A DNA stretch of 64,000 nt from DASRFA01 sp035651755 (GCA_035651755.1 DASRFA010000017.1:124001-188000); one strand, 5' to 3'. Positions 33,630 through 49,802 are shown, numbered from the stretch's first letter. Notes: generated from the sequence alone by a model not told the origin. Numbers and translations are program-made.

Positions 33630-34745
33630 ATGGCGCGCGCGTATGCTGCCGACCTCGCGCACGTCCACGAGGTCGGGTTCGCCGGGTTCGCGATCGGCGC
33701 GGCGCCCGCGCTCCTCGCGCTCCTCCGGCGATCGGGGATCGCGCGCGGGCTCGTCGTCGACCTCGGCTGCGGGCCGGGGCACTGGGCGCGCGTGCTGTGC
33801 GACGCGGGCTACGAGGCGGTCGGGATCGACCTCTCGGACGCCATGGTGCGACGAGCGCGCCGGCGCGTCCCGGGCGCGCGCTTCCACGTCGCGTCGCTGC
33901 ACCGGGCGAAGCTGCCGACGTGCGACGCCGTGACCGCGCTCGGGGAGTGCTTCAACTACCTCTTCGACCGCCGCGCCGGGCGTACGCCTTCCCTGCTTCC
34001 GCTCTTCCGCCGCGTCCACCGCGCGCTCCGCCCGGGCGGCCTCTTCGTGTTCGACGTCGCGGGACCGGGCCGCGAGCCCGGCCGGGGACCGCAGCGCCGC
34101 TGGATGGCAGGAGACGGCTGGGCGGTGCTCGTCGAAGCCGAGGAGAGCGCGTCGCGCGCGCGCCTCACGCGCCGGATCACGACGTTCGTCCGCGCCGGCC
34201 GCGCATATCGCCGGAGCGACGAGACCCACGAGCTCGCGCTCTTCGCACGCGCGGCAGTGCTCGCCGATCTCCGGCGAGCGGGCTTCCGCGCGCGGGCGGT
34301 CCCCCGCTACGGCCGCCAGGCGCTGCCACCCGGATGCGTCGCCTTCGTCGCCTCGAAGCCGCACCCGCGTTCGCGCTCACGGACGGCGACCGGTGCGATC
34401 AGCGCACCATCGCAGCGAGAAACGCCTTCGCGGCGGGCTCGCCCATCAGGTCCAGATGCGGCGCCGCGCCGGCGCGCCATTCGAGCGCGAAATCGAGGAA
34501 GGGGCAGCAGCGGCGCTCGAGCCCGACCCACTCGGCGACGCGGGCGAAGGCCTCCGGGTCGGCCCGGAGGCGGAAGCGGAAGCCGTCGCCTCGCTCGCTC
34601 ACCTCGTCCACGGCCGCCCGAAGCGAAGCGAGCAGCTCGGCGTGGCGGGCGCGCTCGCCGGGATCGAGGGCGTCGAGCCGGCAGAAGGGATCCGTTCGTT
34701 CTCGCGACATCGTGGGTTCCTCCGGCGGCCCGCGTACACCCTTGA
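33630..34745 (+). CDS. class I SAM-dependent methyltransferase with antisense-overlapping tail
   Basis: The ORF gives 371 residues, but conserved methyltransferase sequence covers only about 1-247. Motif I is VVDLGCGPGHWARVL (43-57), followed by GIDLSDAMV, an ALGECFNYLF motif IV and LRPGGLFVFDVAG. After CVAFVASKP the sequence becomes Arg/Pro-rich and lies exactly across a gene on the other strand (34399-34710), so the tail is antisense reading without a stop. The true end may be near 34370, by a lost stop or frameshift. GGGGA precedes the ATG. The substrate is unknown. Confidence 0.8.
   Translation: MARAYAADLAHVHEVGFAGFAIGAAPALLALLRRSGIARGLVVDLGCGPGHWARVLCDAGYEAVGIDLSDAMVRRARRRVPGARFHVASLHRAKLPTCDAVTALGECFNYLFDRRAGRTPSLLPLFRRVHRALRPGGLFVFDVAGPGREPGRGPQRRWMAGDGWAVLVEAEESASRARLTRRITTFVRAGRAYRRSDETHELALFARAAVLADLRRAGFRARAVPRYGRQALPPGCVAFVASKPHPRSRSRTATGAISAPSQRETPSRRARPSGPDAAPRRRAIRARNRGRGSSGARARPTRRRGRRPPGRPGGGSGSRRLARSPRPRPPEAKRAARRGGRARRDRGRRAGRRDPFVLATSWVPPAARVHP
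34399..34710 (-). CDS. small dicysteine protein linked to MerR regulator
   Basis: This 103-residue acidic protein has a conserved-looking core: FCRLDALDPGERARHAELL, a strand (GFRFRLRADPE) and WVGLERRCCPFLDFALEW with adjacent cysteines at about 68-69. Small proteins of this type often accompany heavy-metal MerR regulators and are annotated as hypothetical. The CC pair could bind Hg, Zn or another soft metal. It is divergent from the MerR gene and has the MerR operator in its promoter. No transporter or reductase gene is present here, so the metal is unproven. Confidence 0.75.
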   Translation of the reverse strand: MSRERTDPFCRLDALDPGERARHAELLASLRAAVDEVSERGDGFRFRLRADPEAFARVAEWVGLERRCCPFLDFALEWRAGAAPHLDLMGEPAAKAFLAAMVR

Positions 34746-34763
34746 CCCGGCTCCAGGGTCAAG
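34741..34763. promoter_or_regulatory. MerR-type divergent operator/promoter
   Basis: CTTGACCC (34741-34748) and GGGTCAAG (34756-34763) are perfect 8-base arms around seven bases. On the minus strand TTGACC serves as a -35 box and TGTACG about 18 bases later as a -10 box, 20-25 bases before the dicysteine-protein gene. Over-long spacing with the dyad between the boxes is the hallmark of MerR-activated promoters. The MerR gene starts 14 bases away on the other side. Confidence 0.8.
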
Positions 34764-34776
34764 CTCCGATGCCGGC

Positions 34777-35166
34777 ATGCCGAACGGCAATCTTCGGATC
34801 GGGCAGGTCGCAGCCGCGGCGGGCGTGCGGGTGGACACGGTGCGATACTACGAGCGCCGCGGCCTCCTGCCGCGCCCGGGACGGTCGCCGTCCGGCTACC
34901 GCCTGTTCGCGCCGACGGCGATCGACCGGATCCGCTTCGCCAGGCGCGCGCAGGCGCTCGGGCTCCGGCTCTCGGAGATCGCGGACGTGCTGCGCGCGCG
35001 CGACCGGGGGGACGGGTCTTGCGCGGCCGCCACGCCGAGCGTGACGGGAGCGCTCGCGAGGATCGACGGGGAGATCGCGCGCCTCCGCGCCGTCCGCCGC
35101 CGGCTCGTCCGCTCCGTCCGCGGCTGCACGCCCGCGCGCTGCGCTCTGGCCCGCAACCGCGCTTGA
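34777..35166 (+). CDS. MerR-family metal-responsive regulator
   Basis: This 129-residue protein starts at the ATG at 34777. The winged helix-turn-helix is LRIGQVAAAAGVRVDTVRYYERRGLLPRPGRSPSGYR (residues 6-42), followed by a dimer helix. Cysteines lie at 82, 117 and 122, with C82 and C117 at the positions I recall for mercury-binding MerR (82, 117, 126), though the last loop is shorter. That favours a thiophilic metal such as Hg, Zn or Cd. It regulates the divergent promoter next to it. Reading of the same frame upstream of 34777 is an artefact. Confidence 0.88.
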   Translation: MPNGNLRIGQVAAAAGVRVDTVRYYERRGLLPRPGRSPSGYRLFAPTAIDRIRFARRAQALGLRLSEIADVLRARDRGDGSCAAATPSVTGALARIDGEIARLRAVRRRLVRSVRGCTPARCALARNRA

Positions 35167-35170
35167 CGGC

Positions 35171-35201
35171 GACTGAACAACTTCATAGGAACTGTTCAGT
35201 C
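35171..35201. promoter_or_regulatory. inverted-repeat operator before TetR gene
   Basis: GACTGAACA (35171-35179) and TGTTCAGTC (35193-35201) are perfect 9-base arms separated by 13 bases, 51 bases before the TetR start and directly after the MerR stop. The A/T-rich centre could hold promoter contacts. Autoregulation by the following TetR protein is the simplest reading. Confidence 0.65.
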
Positions 35202-35251
35202 GTTCACCGACCGCCGACGGCCTTGCCGGCGCGCGGCCGGCACGCCCGCCC

Positions 35252-35884
35252 ATGCCCGCCTCGTCGCGACCGAAGATCGAGCGCCTGCCGCCCGAGGCCG
35301 GCGGCGAGCGGGGCCCGTTCCCGACCGCAGCCCGCATCCTCGAGGCGGGCGAGCGCTGCGTCCGGCGGCTCGGCCTCCAGCGCGTCTCGATCGCCGACGT
35401 CGCAGCGCAGGCCGGCGTCTCGCGCGGATCGGTCTATCGCTACTTCCCCGACCGCGACTCGCTGGTGGAGGCCGTGCTCGAGCGGAGCGCGCGCCGCTTC
35501 GTCCAGAGCAGCGAGGCGGGGGTCGCGCGCCGCCGCACGCTCGCGGCGCAGGTCGCCGAGGCGGCCGCGTTCATCCGCCGCCATCTGCGCGACGAGGTCC
35601 TGACGCTCGAGCTGCCCGGCGAGAGCGAGACGCTCCTCGCGACGCTCCTTTCGAGCAAGGTGCGCGGGCTCCTCGAGAGCTGGATCGAGTTCTGGCAGCC
35701 GTTCCTCGCCGACGCCGAGGCGCGCGGCGAGGTCCGGAAGGGCCTCGACGGGCGCGAGGCTGCGGAGTGGATCGTCCGCCTCATGATGTCGTTCGCGGTG
35801 ATGCCGTCGGCGGCCGTCGACCTCGACGACCCGGAAGCGGTGCGCGCCTACGTGGCGCGCTACGTCGTGCGCGGGCTCGCCTGA
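35252..35884 (+). CDS. TetR-family transcriptional regulator
   Basis: This 210-residue regulator has its helix-turn-helix at about 26-70: AARILEAGERCVRRLGLQRV, SIADVAAQAGVSRGSVYRYF and PDRDSLVEAVLER. The C-terminal domain has the usual amphipathic helices (LLESWIEFWQPFLADAEARGE). A perfect inverted repeat lies upstream. The luciferase-like gene begins 25 bases after its stop on the same strand, so the two form an operon and the regulator likely controls that oxidoreductase. Confidence 0.9.
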   Translation: MPASSRPKIERLPPEAGGERGPFPTAARILEAGERCVRRLGLQRVSIADVAAQAGVSRGSVYRYFPDRDSLVEAVLERSARRFVQSSEAGVARRRTLAAQVAEAAAFIRRHLRDEVLTLELPGESETLLATLLSSKVRGLLESWIEFWQPFLADAEARGEVRKGLDGREAAEWIVRLMMSFAVMPSAAVDLDDPEAVRAYVARYVVRGLA

Positions 35885-35908
35885 GCCGTCGCGCTCGGAG
35901 GAAAAGCG

Positions 35909-37015
35909 ATGCAGTTCGCCCTGTTCTACGAGATCCCGGTCGCCCGCCCCTGGACGCGCGGCAAGGAGCACCAGGCGTACAAGAACACGCTCGAGCAGGC
36001 GGTCGCCGGCGAGAAGTGGGGCTGGGACGCCTTCTGGACCGTCGAGCATCACTTTCTCGACGAGTACTCGCACTGCTCGAACCCCGAGGTCCTCTACGGC
36101 GCGATCGCGGCACGCACGAGCCGCATCCGGATCGGCTACGGCGTCCGGCTCATGCCGAAGCCCTACAACCATCCCGTGCGCACCGCCGAATCGGTCGCGG
36201 TACTCGACCTCCTCTCCGACGGCCGCGTGGACTTCGGGACCGGGCGCTCGTCGACGCGCGCGGAGCTCGAGGGCTTCGGGATCGACCCGCACGAGACGCG
36301 CGGCATGTGGCAGGAGGCGATCGAGCACGTCGTCGACTGCTGGACGAACGACGAGGTCGAGTTCCAGGGCAAGCACTGGTCGCTGCCGCGCCGGCGCGTC
36401 CATCCCAAGCCGATCCAGGACCCGCACCCGCCGATCTGGGGCGCGACCTCGAGCGACGACGGGCATCGCCAGATCGGGTCGCTCGGCATCGGGCTCTGCT
36501 CGTTCGCGGTCGGCATCCCGCCCGAGCAGGTCAAGGACAAGATCGACATCTACCGGCGCGCGATCGCGGACTGCAAGAAGCCGCTCGGGAAGTTCATGAA
36601 TCCCCGCGCCGCCACCTTCACGATGACCCTGTGCGCGCCGACGCAGGCGGAGGCGTACGAGGTCGCCCGCGAGTCGTTCGAGTGGTACCCGAAGACCGGC
36701 GCCCGGATGATCGGGTCGCTCGCCGGCTGGATGGCCGAGCAGAAGAAGGAGCTCGGCAACTACGCGTACGCCGCCGACATGAAGTCGGTCGACGATTCGG
36801 GCGCGCTCGACCTCATGAACCTCGACTACCTGACGGGCGCGGGGGCTTGCGTGCTCGGCACGCCCGAGCAGTGTCTGGAGACGTGCAAGCGCTACGAGCA
36901 GGCGGGCGTCGACCTGCTGCTCTGCCTCGTGAACCCCTACAAGATCCCGCACGAGAGCGTCATGCAGACGATCGAGCTCGTCGGGCGGCACGTGATCCCC
37001 GAGTTCAAGCGCTGA
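35909..37015 (+). CDS. LLM class flavin-dependent oxidoreductase (bacterial luciferase-like)
   Basis: This 368-residue TIM-barrel protein has GGAGG nine bases before its ATG. It begins MQFALFYEIPVARPWTRGKE and contains AFWTVEHHFLDEYSHCSNPE, RIRIGYGVRLMPKPYNHPVR and VDFGTGRSSTRAELEGFGID, the luciferase-family flavin strands. It resembles flavin-dependent monooxygenases of the alkanal/alkane group more than the F420 enzyme at 9.8 kb. The substrate is unknown. It is co-transcribed with the TetR gene, and its stop overlaps the following open frame. Confidence 0.88.
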   Translation: MQFALFYEIPVARPWTRGKEHQAYKNTLEQAVAGEKWGWDAFWTVEHHFLDEYSHCSNPEVLYGAIAARTSRIRIGYGVRLMPKPYNHPVRTAESVAVLDLLSDGRVDFGTGRSSTRAELEGFGIDPHETRGMWQEAIEHVVDCWTNDEVEFQGKHWSLPRRRVHPKPIQDPHPPIWGATSSDDGHRQIGSLGIGLCSFAVGIPPEQVKDKIDIYRRAIADCKKPLGKFMNPRAATFTMTLCAPTQAEAYEVARESFEWYPKTGARMIGSLAGWMAEQKKELGNYAYAADMKSVDDSGALDLMNLDYLTGAGACVLGTPEQCLETCKRYEQAGVDLLLCLVNPYKIPHESVMQTIELVGRHVIPEFKR

Positions 37016-37926
37016 CGCGGGTCGCGCTGGCGCTCCTGTGCGCGGCGTCGTTCGCCGGGCGGAGCGCCGCGCGCGCCGCGGACGCCGCCCCCGGGCGGCC
37101 GCTCGTCGTCGTCACGTACAACCTGCTCCACGGCGGCGTCCTCTCCGGCTGGACCGGAGACGACGCCGACCTCGAGCGCCGGCTCGCGATCGCGACCGAG
37201 GAGCTGCGCGCGCTCGACCCCGACGTGATCGGCGTGCAGGAGGCCTCCGCCGGCCCGGGCCGCGGCGACGTCGCGGGGCGTCTGGCGGGCGCGCTCGGGT
37301 ACCGGTTCGTGCGCGCGCCCGCCCTCTTCCGGATCACGCCGTGGCGCCCGTTCAACGACCTCGTCGGCTGGCTCATGCGATTCACCGAAGGTCCGGCGAT
37401 CCTGAGCCGCTATCCGATCGCCGACACCGCGGCCCACGACCTGCCGCTCTGCAACGGGCGTTTCGATCCGCGCGTCGTCGTGTATGCGGCCATCGCGACG
37501 CCGTGGGGCACGGTGCCGGCGTTCTCCGCGCACCTCTCGTGGGGCGCGTGCGAGGCCGCCGACCTCGCCGCCTTCGTCCGCGATCGGCGAGCCGCGCTCC
37601 CGGGAGTGCTCTTGGGCGACTTCAACGCGGTCGCGGAGTCGCCGGAGATGCGACGTCTCGTCGACGAGGCCGGCCTCGTCGACGCGTTCGGGGTCGCCGG
37701 CGAAGGCCGCGGCGAGACCGTCTGGCAGGATCCCGGGCGCGCGACCCGCACCGTCGGCCGGCGCGTCGACTTCGTGTTCGTCGCGCCCGGCAGCGCGGCG
37801 AGCGCGCGCGTCGTCGAAAGCCGGGTCGTGCTCGACCAGCCGCGGCGGCTCCCGGACGGAGGCTTCCTGTGGCCTTCCGACCACTACGGCGTCCTGGCGC
37901 GCCTCGCGCTGGAGGGGCTCGGTTGA
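37012..37926 (+). CDS. secreted EEP-fold phosphatase/nuclease without canonical start
   Basis: The endonuclease/exonuclease/phosphatase core is clear: VVTYNLLHGG, DVIGVQEAS (Mg-binding Glu), VLLGDFNAV (D-x-N) and WPSDHYGVL (DH). The hydrophobic stretch VALALLCAASFAGRSAARAADA in front looks like a signal peptide. In that frame there is no ATG, GTG or TTG; the first codon after the previous gene is a CTG at 37012 that overlaps its stop as CTGA. About 304 residues result if CTG starts it. A downstream ATG would remove part of the fold. Start uncertain. Confidence 0.7.
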   Translation: MTRVALALLCAASFAGRSAARAADAAPGRPLVVVTYNLLHGGVLSGWTGDDADLERRLAIATEELRALDPDVIGVQEASAGPGRGDVAGRLAGALGYRFVRAPALFRITPWRPFNDLVGWLMRFTEGPAILSRYPIADTAAHDLPLCNGRFDPRVVVYAAIATPWGTVPAFSAHLSWGACEAADLAAFVRDRRAALPGVLLGDFNAVAESPEMRRLVDEAGLVDAFGVAGEGRGETVWQDPGRATRTVGRRVDFVFVAPGSAASARVVESRVVLDQPRRLPDGGFLWPSDHYGVLARLALEGLG

Positions 37927-37957
37927 CCGCCAATCGCGGCCGCCGGATACACGCCTC

Positions 37958-40228
<2,271 letters not shown>

Positions 40229-40323
40229 AGGGCCGCGCCGCTCGCGTCCGTGCCGGCCTCCCGACGCCGCATCCGAGGGGACGCGGGCACGGGTGCTTGG
40301 TTCTACGGCGACCGCCGCGCATC

Positions 40324-42471
<2,148 letters not shown>

Positions 42472-42502
42472 GAAGGCATGGGGCGGAGCGGCGAGGACGA
42501 AG

Positions 42503-45500
42503 ATGGGAGTGGCCACGATCTCGCGCCAGCAATCGGACCTGCAGCGCGACCCGGTCTGGTACCGCGACGCGATCCTCTACGAGCTGCGCGTCCGCTCGTT
42601 CTACGACAGCAACGACGACGGCATCGGTGACTTCCGCGGCCTCACGCAGCGCCTCGACTACCTCGCCGACCTCGGCGTGACGGCGCTCTGGCTGCTGCCG
42701 TTCTATCCGTCGCCGATGCGCGACGACGGCTACGACATCGCCGAGTACACCGGCATCCATCCCGAGTGCGGCACGCTCGAGGACTTCAAGGAGTTCCTGG
42801 AGGAGGCGCACGCGCGGGGCCTCCGCGTCATCACGGAGCTCGTCATCAACCACACGTCGGACCAGCATGCGTGGTTCCAGCGCGCCCGGCGCGCGCCGGC
42901 GGGAAGCAGCAAGCGCAACTTCTACGTGTGGAACGACTCGCCCGAGCGCTACGGCGAGGCGCGCATCATCTTCAAGGACTTCGAGAGCTCGAACTGGTCG
43001 TGGGATCCGGTCGCGAAGGCGTACTACTGGCACCGCTTCTACGCGCACCAGCCCGATCTGAACTTCGAGAACCCGGCGGTCGAGAAGGCCGTGCTCCGCA
43101 TCATGGACTTCTGGCTCGACCTCGGAGTCGACGGCCTCCGCCTGGATGCGATCCCGTACCTCTACGAGCGCGAGGGCACGAACTGCGAGAACCTGCCGGA
43201 GACGCACGGCTTCCTGAAGCGCCTGCGCCGGCACGTCGACCAGAACTACGCCGATCGCATGCTGCTGGCGGAGGCGAACCAGTGGTCGGAGGACGCGGTC
43301 GCGTACTTCGGGAACGGCGACGAGTGCCACATGTCGTTCCACTTCCCGGTGATGCCGCGACTGTTCATGGCGCTCCAGATGGAGGACCGCTTCCCGATCA
43401 TCGACGTCCTCGCGCAGACGCCGCCCATCCCGGACAACTGCCAGTGGGCGCTCTTCCTCCGCAACCACGACGAGCTGACGCTCGAGATGGTGACCGACGA
43501 GGAGCGCGAGTACATGTACCGCGCCTACGCCGACGAGGTCAGCGCGCGCATCAACCTCGGCATCCGGCGACGCCTCGCGCCGCTGCTCGGCCGCGACCGG
43601 CGCCGGATCGAGCTCATGAACGCTCTCCTCATGTCGCTGCCCGGCACGCCGGTCCTCTACTACGGCGACGAGATCGGGATGGGCGACAACTTCTACCTCG
43701 GCGACCGGAACGGCGTCCGGACGCCGATGCAGTGGAGCGGCGACCGGAACGCCGGCTTCTCGCGCGCGAACCCGCAGCGCCTCGTCCTGCCCGTGATCAT
43801 CGATCCGGAGTTCCACTACGAGAGCGTCAACGTCGAGGCGCAGCAGAACAACCGCCATTCGCTGCTCTTCTGGATGAAGCGCCTGATCGCGCTCCGGAAG
43901 CGCCACAAGGCATTCGGGCGCGGCGACATCACGTTCCTCCACCCGAGCAACCGGAAGGTGCTCGCCTTCGTCCGGCACTTCGAGGACGAGACGCTGCTCG
44001 TGGTGGCGAACCTCTCGCGCTTCGTCGACTACGTCGAGCTCGACCTTGCGGCATACAAGGGCTGCGTCCCGCGCGAGATGTTCGGGCGCCACGCGTTCCC
44101 GCCGATCGACGATCGGCCGTACCTGCTGACGCTCGGTCCGCACTCGTTCTACTGGTTCACGCTCGACGCGCCGTCGTCGCGCGGGGCGACTGCGGCGCCC
44201 GTCGAATCGCCCGTCGCGCGGCTCACGACCTCCGGGCGTTGGCAGAACCTCCTGCGCGACGACCGGAAGATCTTCGAGGCCGCCATTCCGGCGGCGATCC
44301 GGGGGCGGCGCTGGTTCGGCGGCAAAGGGCGGGAGATCCGATCCGCCCGCATCGTGCAGTCGGTCCCGATGTCGCGCGAGGAGGACATGGGCGAGATCGC
44401 GATCGTCGCGATCGACTACGCCGACGGCGCGACCGATACGTACGCGCTGCCGCTCGAGTTCGCGGAGGGCGAGCGCGCGCAGCAGCTGCGCGACCACCCG
44501 GCGAAGCCGGTCTACGCCGAGGTCGCGCTCGAGCGCGGCAACGGCACGTCGAACGGCGTTCTGTACGACGCGATCGAGGACAGCGCGTTCGCGACGGCGC
44601 TCCTGGAGGCGATGGCGCGACACCGGAAGGTGCGGAGCGCGGAGTCGCGCGACCATCGCCTCGTGTTCACGCCGCTCGGGCCGTTCCGGAAGCTGTACGC
44701 ACACGCGGCGGACCAGCTTCTGCCGCACCCGCTGCGCGCCGAGCAGAGCAACACGAGCCTCGCGTTCGGCGAAACGTTCATCCTGAAGATCCTCCGCCGC
44801 CTCGGCGACGGCGTCAGCCCGGACCTCGAGGTCGGACGGTTCCTCACCGAGCGCGCGAAGTTCGCGAACACGGCCCCGGTCTGCGGCGCGATCGAGCTCG
44901 AGCGACCGCGCCGCGAGCCGGTCACGGTCGGCATCCTGCACGGGTTCCGTCCCAACCAGGGCGACGCGTGGAGCTACACGCTGGACGAGCTCCGGCGCTT
45001 CGCCGAGCGCGTCCTCACCACGGGCGCGACGCCCGACGCGCCGAAGACGCCCGACCCGCGCGACCTGCTCGTGCCCGAGGAGGCGCCGCGCCTCGCGACC
45101 GAGATGCTGGGGAGCTACCTCGAGACCGTTCGCCACCTCGGCGAGCGCACCGCGGGGATGCACCTCGCGCTCGCCTCGCGTCCCGACGATCCCGCGTTCG
45201 CGCCCGAGCCCTTCTCGAGCCTGCACCAGCGCAGCCTGTATCAATCGGCCCGCACGCTCGCGCTCCGCGTCTTCGATCTGCTGCGCGACCGCATGCAGAG
45301 GTCGCCGGCCACGGTGCCGACCGAGGCACGCGCGCTGCTCGACCGCCAGAACGACGTCCTGACCGCGCTCCGCCAGATCACCGGAACGCGCGTCCGAACC
45401 GTGCGGACGCGCGTGCACGGTGACTTCCACCTCGGTCAGGTGCTCTACTGCGCGGGCGACGTCGTCATCCTCGACTTCGAGGGCGAGCCCGCGCGCGCGC

Positions 45501-45885
45501 TCAGCGAGCGGCGCCTGAAGCGCCCGCCGCTGACCGACGTCGCGGGGATGCTGCGCTCGTTCCACTACGCGGCGTTCGAGGTCCTCCACGGCACGGTCGG
45601 CGTCGGCGTCGTGCGCCCCGAGGACGTGCCCGCGCTGAAGCCGTGGACCGAGTTCTGGCGCTGGTGGGTCGACAAGACCTTCCTCGCCGCGTACTTCGCG
45701 CGCGCCGGCGGCGCGCCGTTCGTGCCGCGCGCGCAGGCGGAGACCTGGCTCTTGCTGCACGTCCTCATGCTCGAGAAGGCGATCTACGAGCTCGGCTACG
45801 AGCTCAACAACCGGCCGGAGCGGATCGCCGTTCCGATCTCCGGCATCACCGAGCTGCTCGCGGTCTCGCCGCGGGAGGGAGCATC

Positions 45886-45889
<4 letters not shown>
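42503..45889 (+). CDS. treS-mak: trehalose synthase / maltokinase fusion
   Basis: This 1128-residue fusion starts with GAGGA upstream. Residues 1-560 are a GH13 trehalose synthase: VWYRDAILYELRVRSFYDSN, DGLRLDAIPYLYE (nucleophile D), LLAEANQWSE (E) and FLRNHDELTLEM (D). It isomerises trehalose to maltose. Residues 600-1120 are a maltokinase with WFGGKGR and the kinase-like VHGDFHLGQVLY and VILDFEGEPAR motifs, which uses ATP to make maltose 1-phosphate. The fusion passes maltose directly to the kinase domain. Its stop overlaps the glgB start as ATGA. Confidence 0.95.
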
Positions 45890-47823
<1,934 letters not shown>

Positions 47824-47843
47824 CGGCGCGCCGGTCGGGCGCG

Positions 47844-49802
47844 TCACGCCGAGGAACGACACCAGGGCGACGCTCGGCGAAGCCGCTCCACCAGGCCGCG
47901 GTGGGCGCCGGCGAAGCTCGCTCCGCGGCTCTCGATCGCGAGCGCGAGCGCGCCCGAGACGTCGAGGGCGCGACCGCGCGCGCGGCGCTCCGCGTAGTCC
48001 TCGCGCCATCCCGGCGGCACGCGGACGCGCCAGTTCTCCTCGCTGCGGACGCCCGGTCGGTTGAACACGTCCGCGATCCCGAGCAGGTCGGCGAAGAACA
48101 CCATCGCGTTCTCCGCAGGGCTCGCGAAGAGCTCCGCGAGCTTCGCCTGCGCGACCGCGCCGGGATCGGACGCGAGCAGGCGCTCCAGCCGGGAAACGTC
48201 CGCGGGCGACGGCGCGAGGCGGCGCGCGAGGAACTCGACCTGCCTGCGGAGCTCGCCGCTCGTCCCCCACTCGCGGACGAGGAGCCAGATCGGCTCGGTG
48301 TCGTGCGTGCCGATCATCACCCAGTCCGCGGGCGACGCGTTCTCGGTGCGGTAGACGTCGCTCGGGTCGTCGAGCATCGCCTTCTGCGTCACGCGGAAGC
48401 GCCCGAGGCGATGGCGCTCGAGCACGAGCCGGAGCGGCGTCGGGCAGGTGCTCAGAACCTCGCACGCGACGTCGTCTGCGCCGCGCCCCGCCGCGCGCGC
48501 CGCCTCCACGACGTCGTCCAGCAGGACCGCGTAGCGATCGATCTGCTCCGGCTCGAGCGCGCGCACCCAGTCGTCGGCGTGGCGCGGGACGCGCGGGTCG
48601 CGCGCGAGCTGGTCGGGCCGCGCGATCGCGAAACGCGCGAGCGCGGGATGCTCGGCGACGGCGGGCGACTCGAAGAGGCGCGCTCCGCGCGCGACCGCGA
48701 CGTCGGGATCGCGGGCGTCCGCCGGATACACCCACGGGCAGACGAGGCCGTGCGGGTGGTCGATCCGGACGCCGTCGTACTCCGCGAACGCCTTCGCCAT
48801 GCGTGCGCGAAAGAGCGCGCGGGCCGGGCCGGGCGCGAGCGCACCGCTCGCGCTCGCGAAGTACTGATCGGGATCGAGCACGGGGTAGCCCCACGCCTGG
48901 CCAGCCGGATTCGTGCGGCTCGGCGGCGCGCCGAGCGCCCAGCCGCGGAGAAATCGTCCCGCGAAGCCCCAGCGATCGCGGTGCGCGAAGCCGATCTGGA
49001 TGTCGCCGCGGACTTCGAGCCCGAGAGCGCGCATGTCGGCGCGAAAGGCTCGGTGCTGCTCGTGCGCGAGGAGCTGGACGAACGCGTGGCGCTCGACGTC
49101 GGCGGCGAAGCGCTCCCGGAGCGCCCGGAGTCGCGCGTCCGCCCGAGGCGCGTCCTCCGGCTCGGGCGACCACAGGCGAGCGTCGGCGCCCGGCCACGCG
49201 CGCCAGTCGGCGGTGCCGTGGACGTGCGCGAGCACCTCGAAGAGCGCGTCGCGCTCGAGCCAGTCGGCGTGGCGCGCGCGGAAGGTCGCGAAAGGCTCGA
49301 CCAGCTCCGCGACCCGCGCCTCGAGCGACGTGCGCGCGCCGCCGGCGGAGACCCTCCGGCGCGCATCCTCGAAGGCCGACCACGCGCGCGCGAGCGCCGC
49401 GCGCTGCTCGCGGTCGGCGAACGCGTGGTGCGCGCGCGCGCGGTCGGCGGGCCGCCGCGCGACGATCGCCGCGACGTCCTCGGGCGCGACGAGGCCGCCC
49501 CAGGGCAGGTCGCGCGCCAGCTCCGCCAGGGAGATCGAGAGTGCGCCGCGCGCGAACGCGGTGCCATCGTAGGGCGACGGATCGTCGGCCGACGTCTCGC
49601 CCTGCGGGCCGAGCTGCACGCCCGTGAACCCGAGTCCGCGCACGAACGCGAGAAACTCGCGGGCGCCCGCGCCGTACGGGCTGCCGCGCCCGACGTCCTC
49701 CTCGGCGGACGACGGGAAGCTCGCATCGTGGATCGCGAGCACGAGCCGGCGCACCCCGAGCAGGCGCAGCGCCTCGACGACGGCGGGATCGCTCGCGTCC
49801 AT
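47844..49802 (-). CDS. malQ: 4-alpha-glucanotransferase (GH77 amylomaltase)
   Basis: This 652-residue GH77 protein is convergent with glgB, 20 bases away. The catalytic residues appear as YDGVRIDHPHGL (nucleophile D), CEVLSTCP (acid/base E) and IGTHDTEPIW (D), and NPAGQAWGYPVLDPD is the family substrate loop. It transfers glucan segments between chains and recycles short maltodextrins. The RIDHPHG sequence differs from the usual RIDHFRG. It is coregulated at best indirectly, being on the other strand. Confidence 0.9.
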   Translation of the reverse strand: MDASDPAVVEALRLLGVRRLVLAIHDASFPSSAEEDVGRGSPYGAGAREFLAFVRGLGFTGVQLGPQGETSADDPSPYDGTAFARGALSISLAELARDLPWGGLVAPEDVAAIVARRPADRARAHHAFADREQRAALARAWSAFEDARRRVSAGGARTSLEARVAELVEPFATFRARHADWLERDALFEVLAHVHGTADWRAWPGADARLWSPEPEDAPRADARLRALRERFAADVERHAFVQLLAHEQHRAFRADMRALGLEVRGDIQIGFAHRDRWGFAGRFLRGWALGAPPSRTNPAGQAWGYPVLDPDQYFASASGALAPGPARALFRARMAKAFAEYDGVRIDHPHGLVCPWVYPADARDPDVAVARGARLFESPAVAEHPALARFAIARPDQLARDPRVPRHADDWVRALEPEQIDRYAVLLDDVVEAARAAGRGADDVACEVLSTCPTPLRLVLERHRLGRFRVTQKAMLDDPSDVYRTENASPADWVMIGTHDTEPIWLLVREWGTSGELRRQVEFLARRLAPSPADVSRLERLLASDPGAVAQAKLAELFASPAENAMVFFADLLGIADVFNRPGVRSEENWRVRVPPGWREDYAERRARGRALDVSGALALAIESRGASFAGAHRGLVERLRRASPWCRSSA

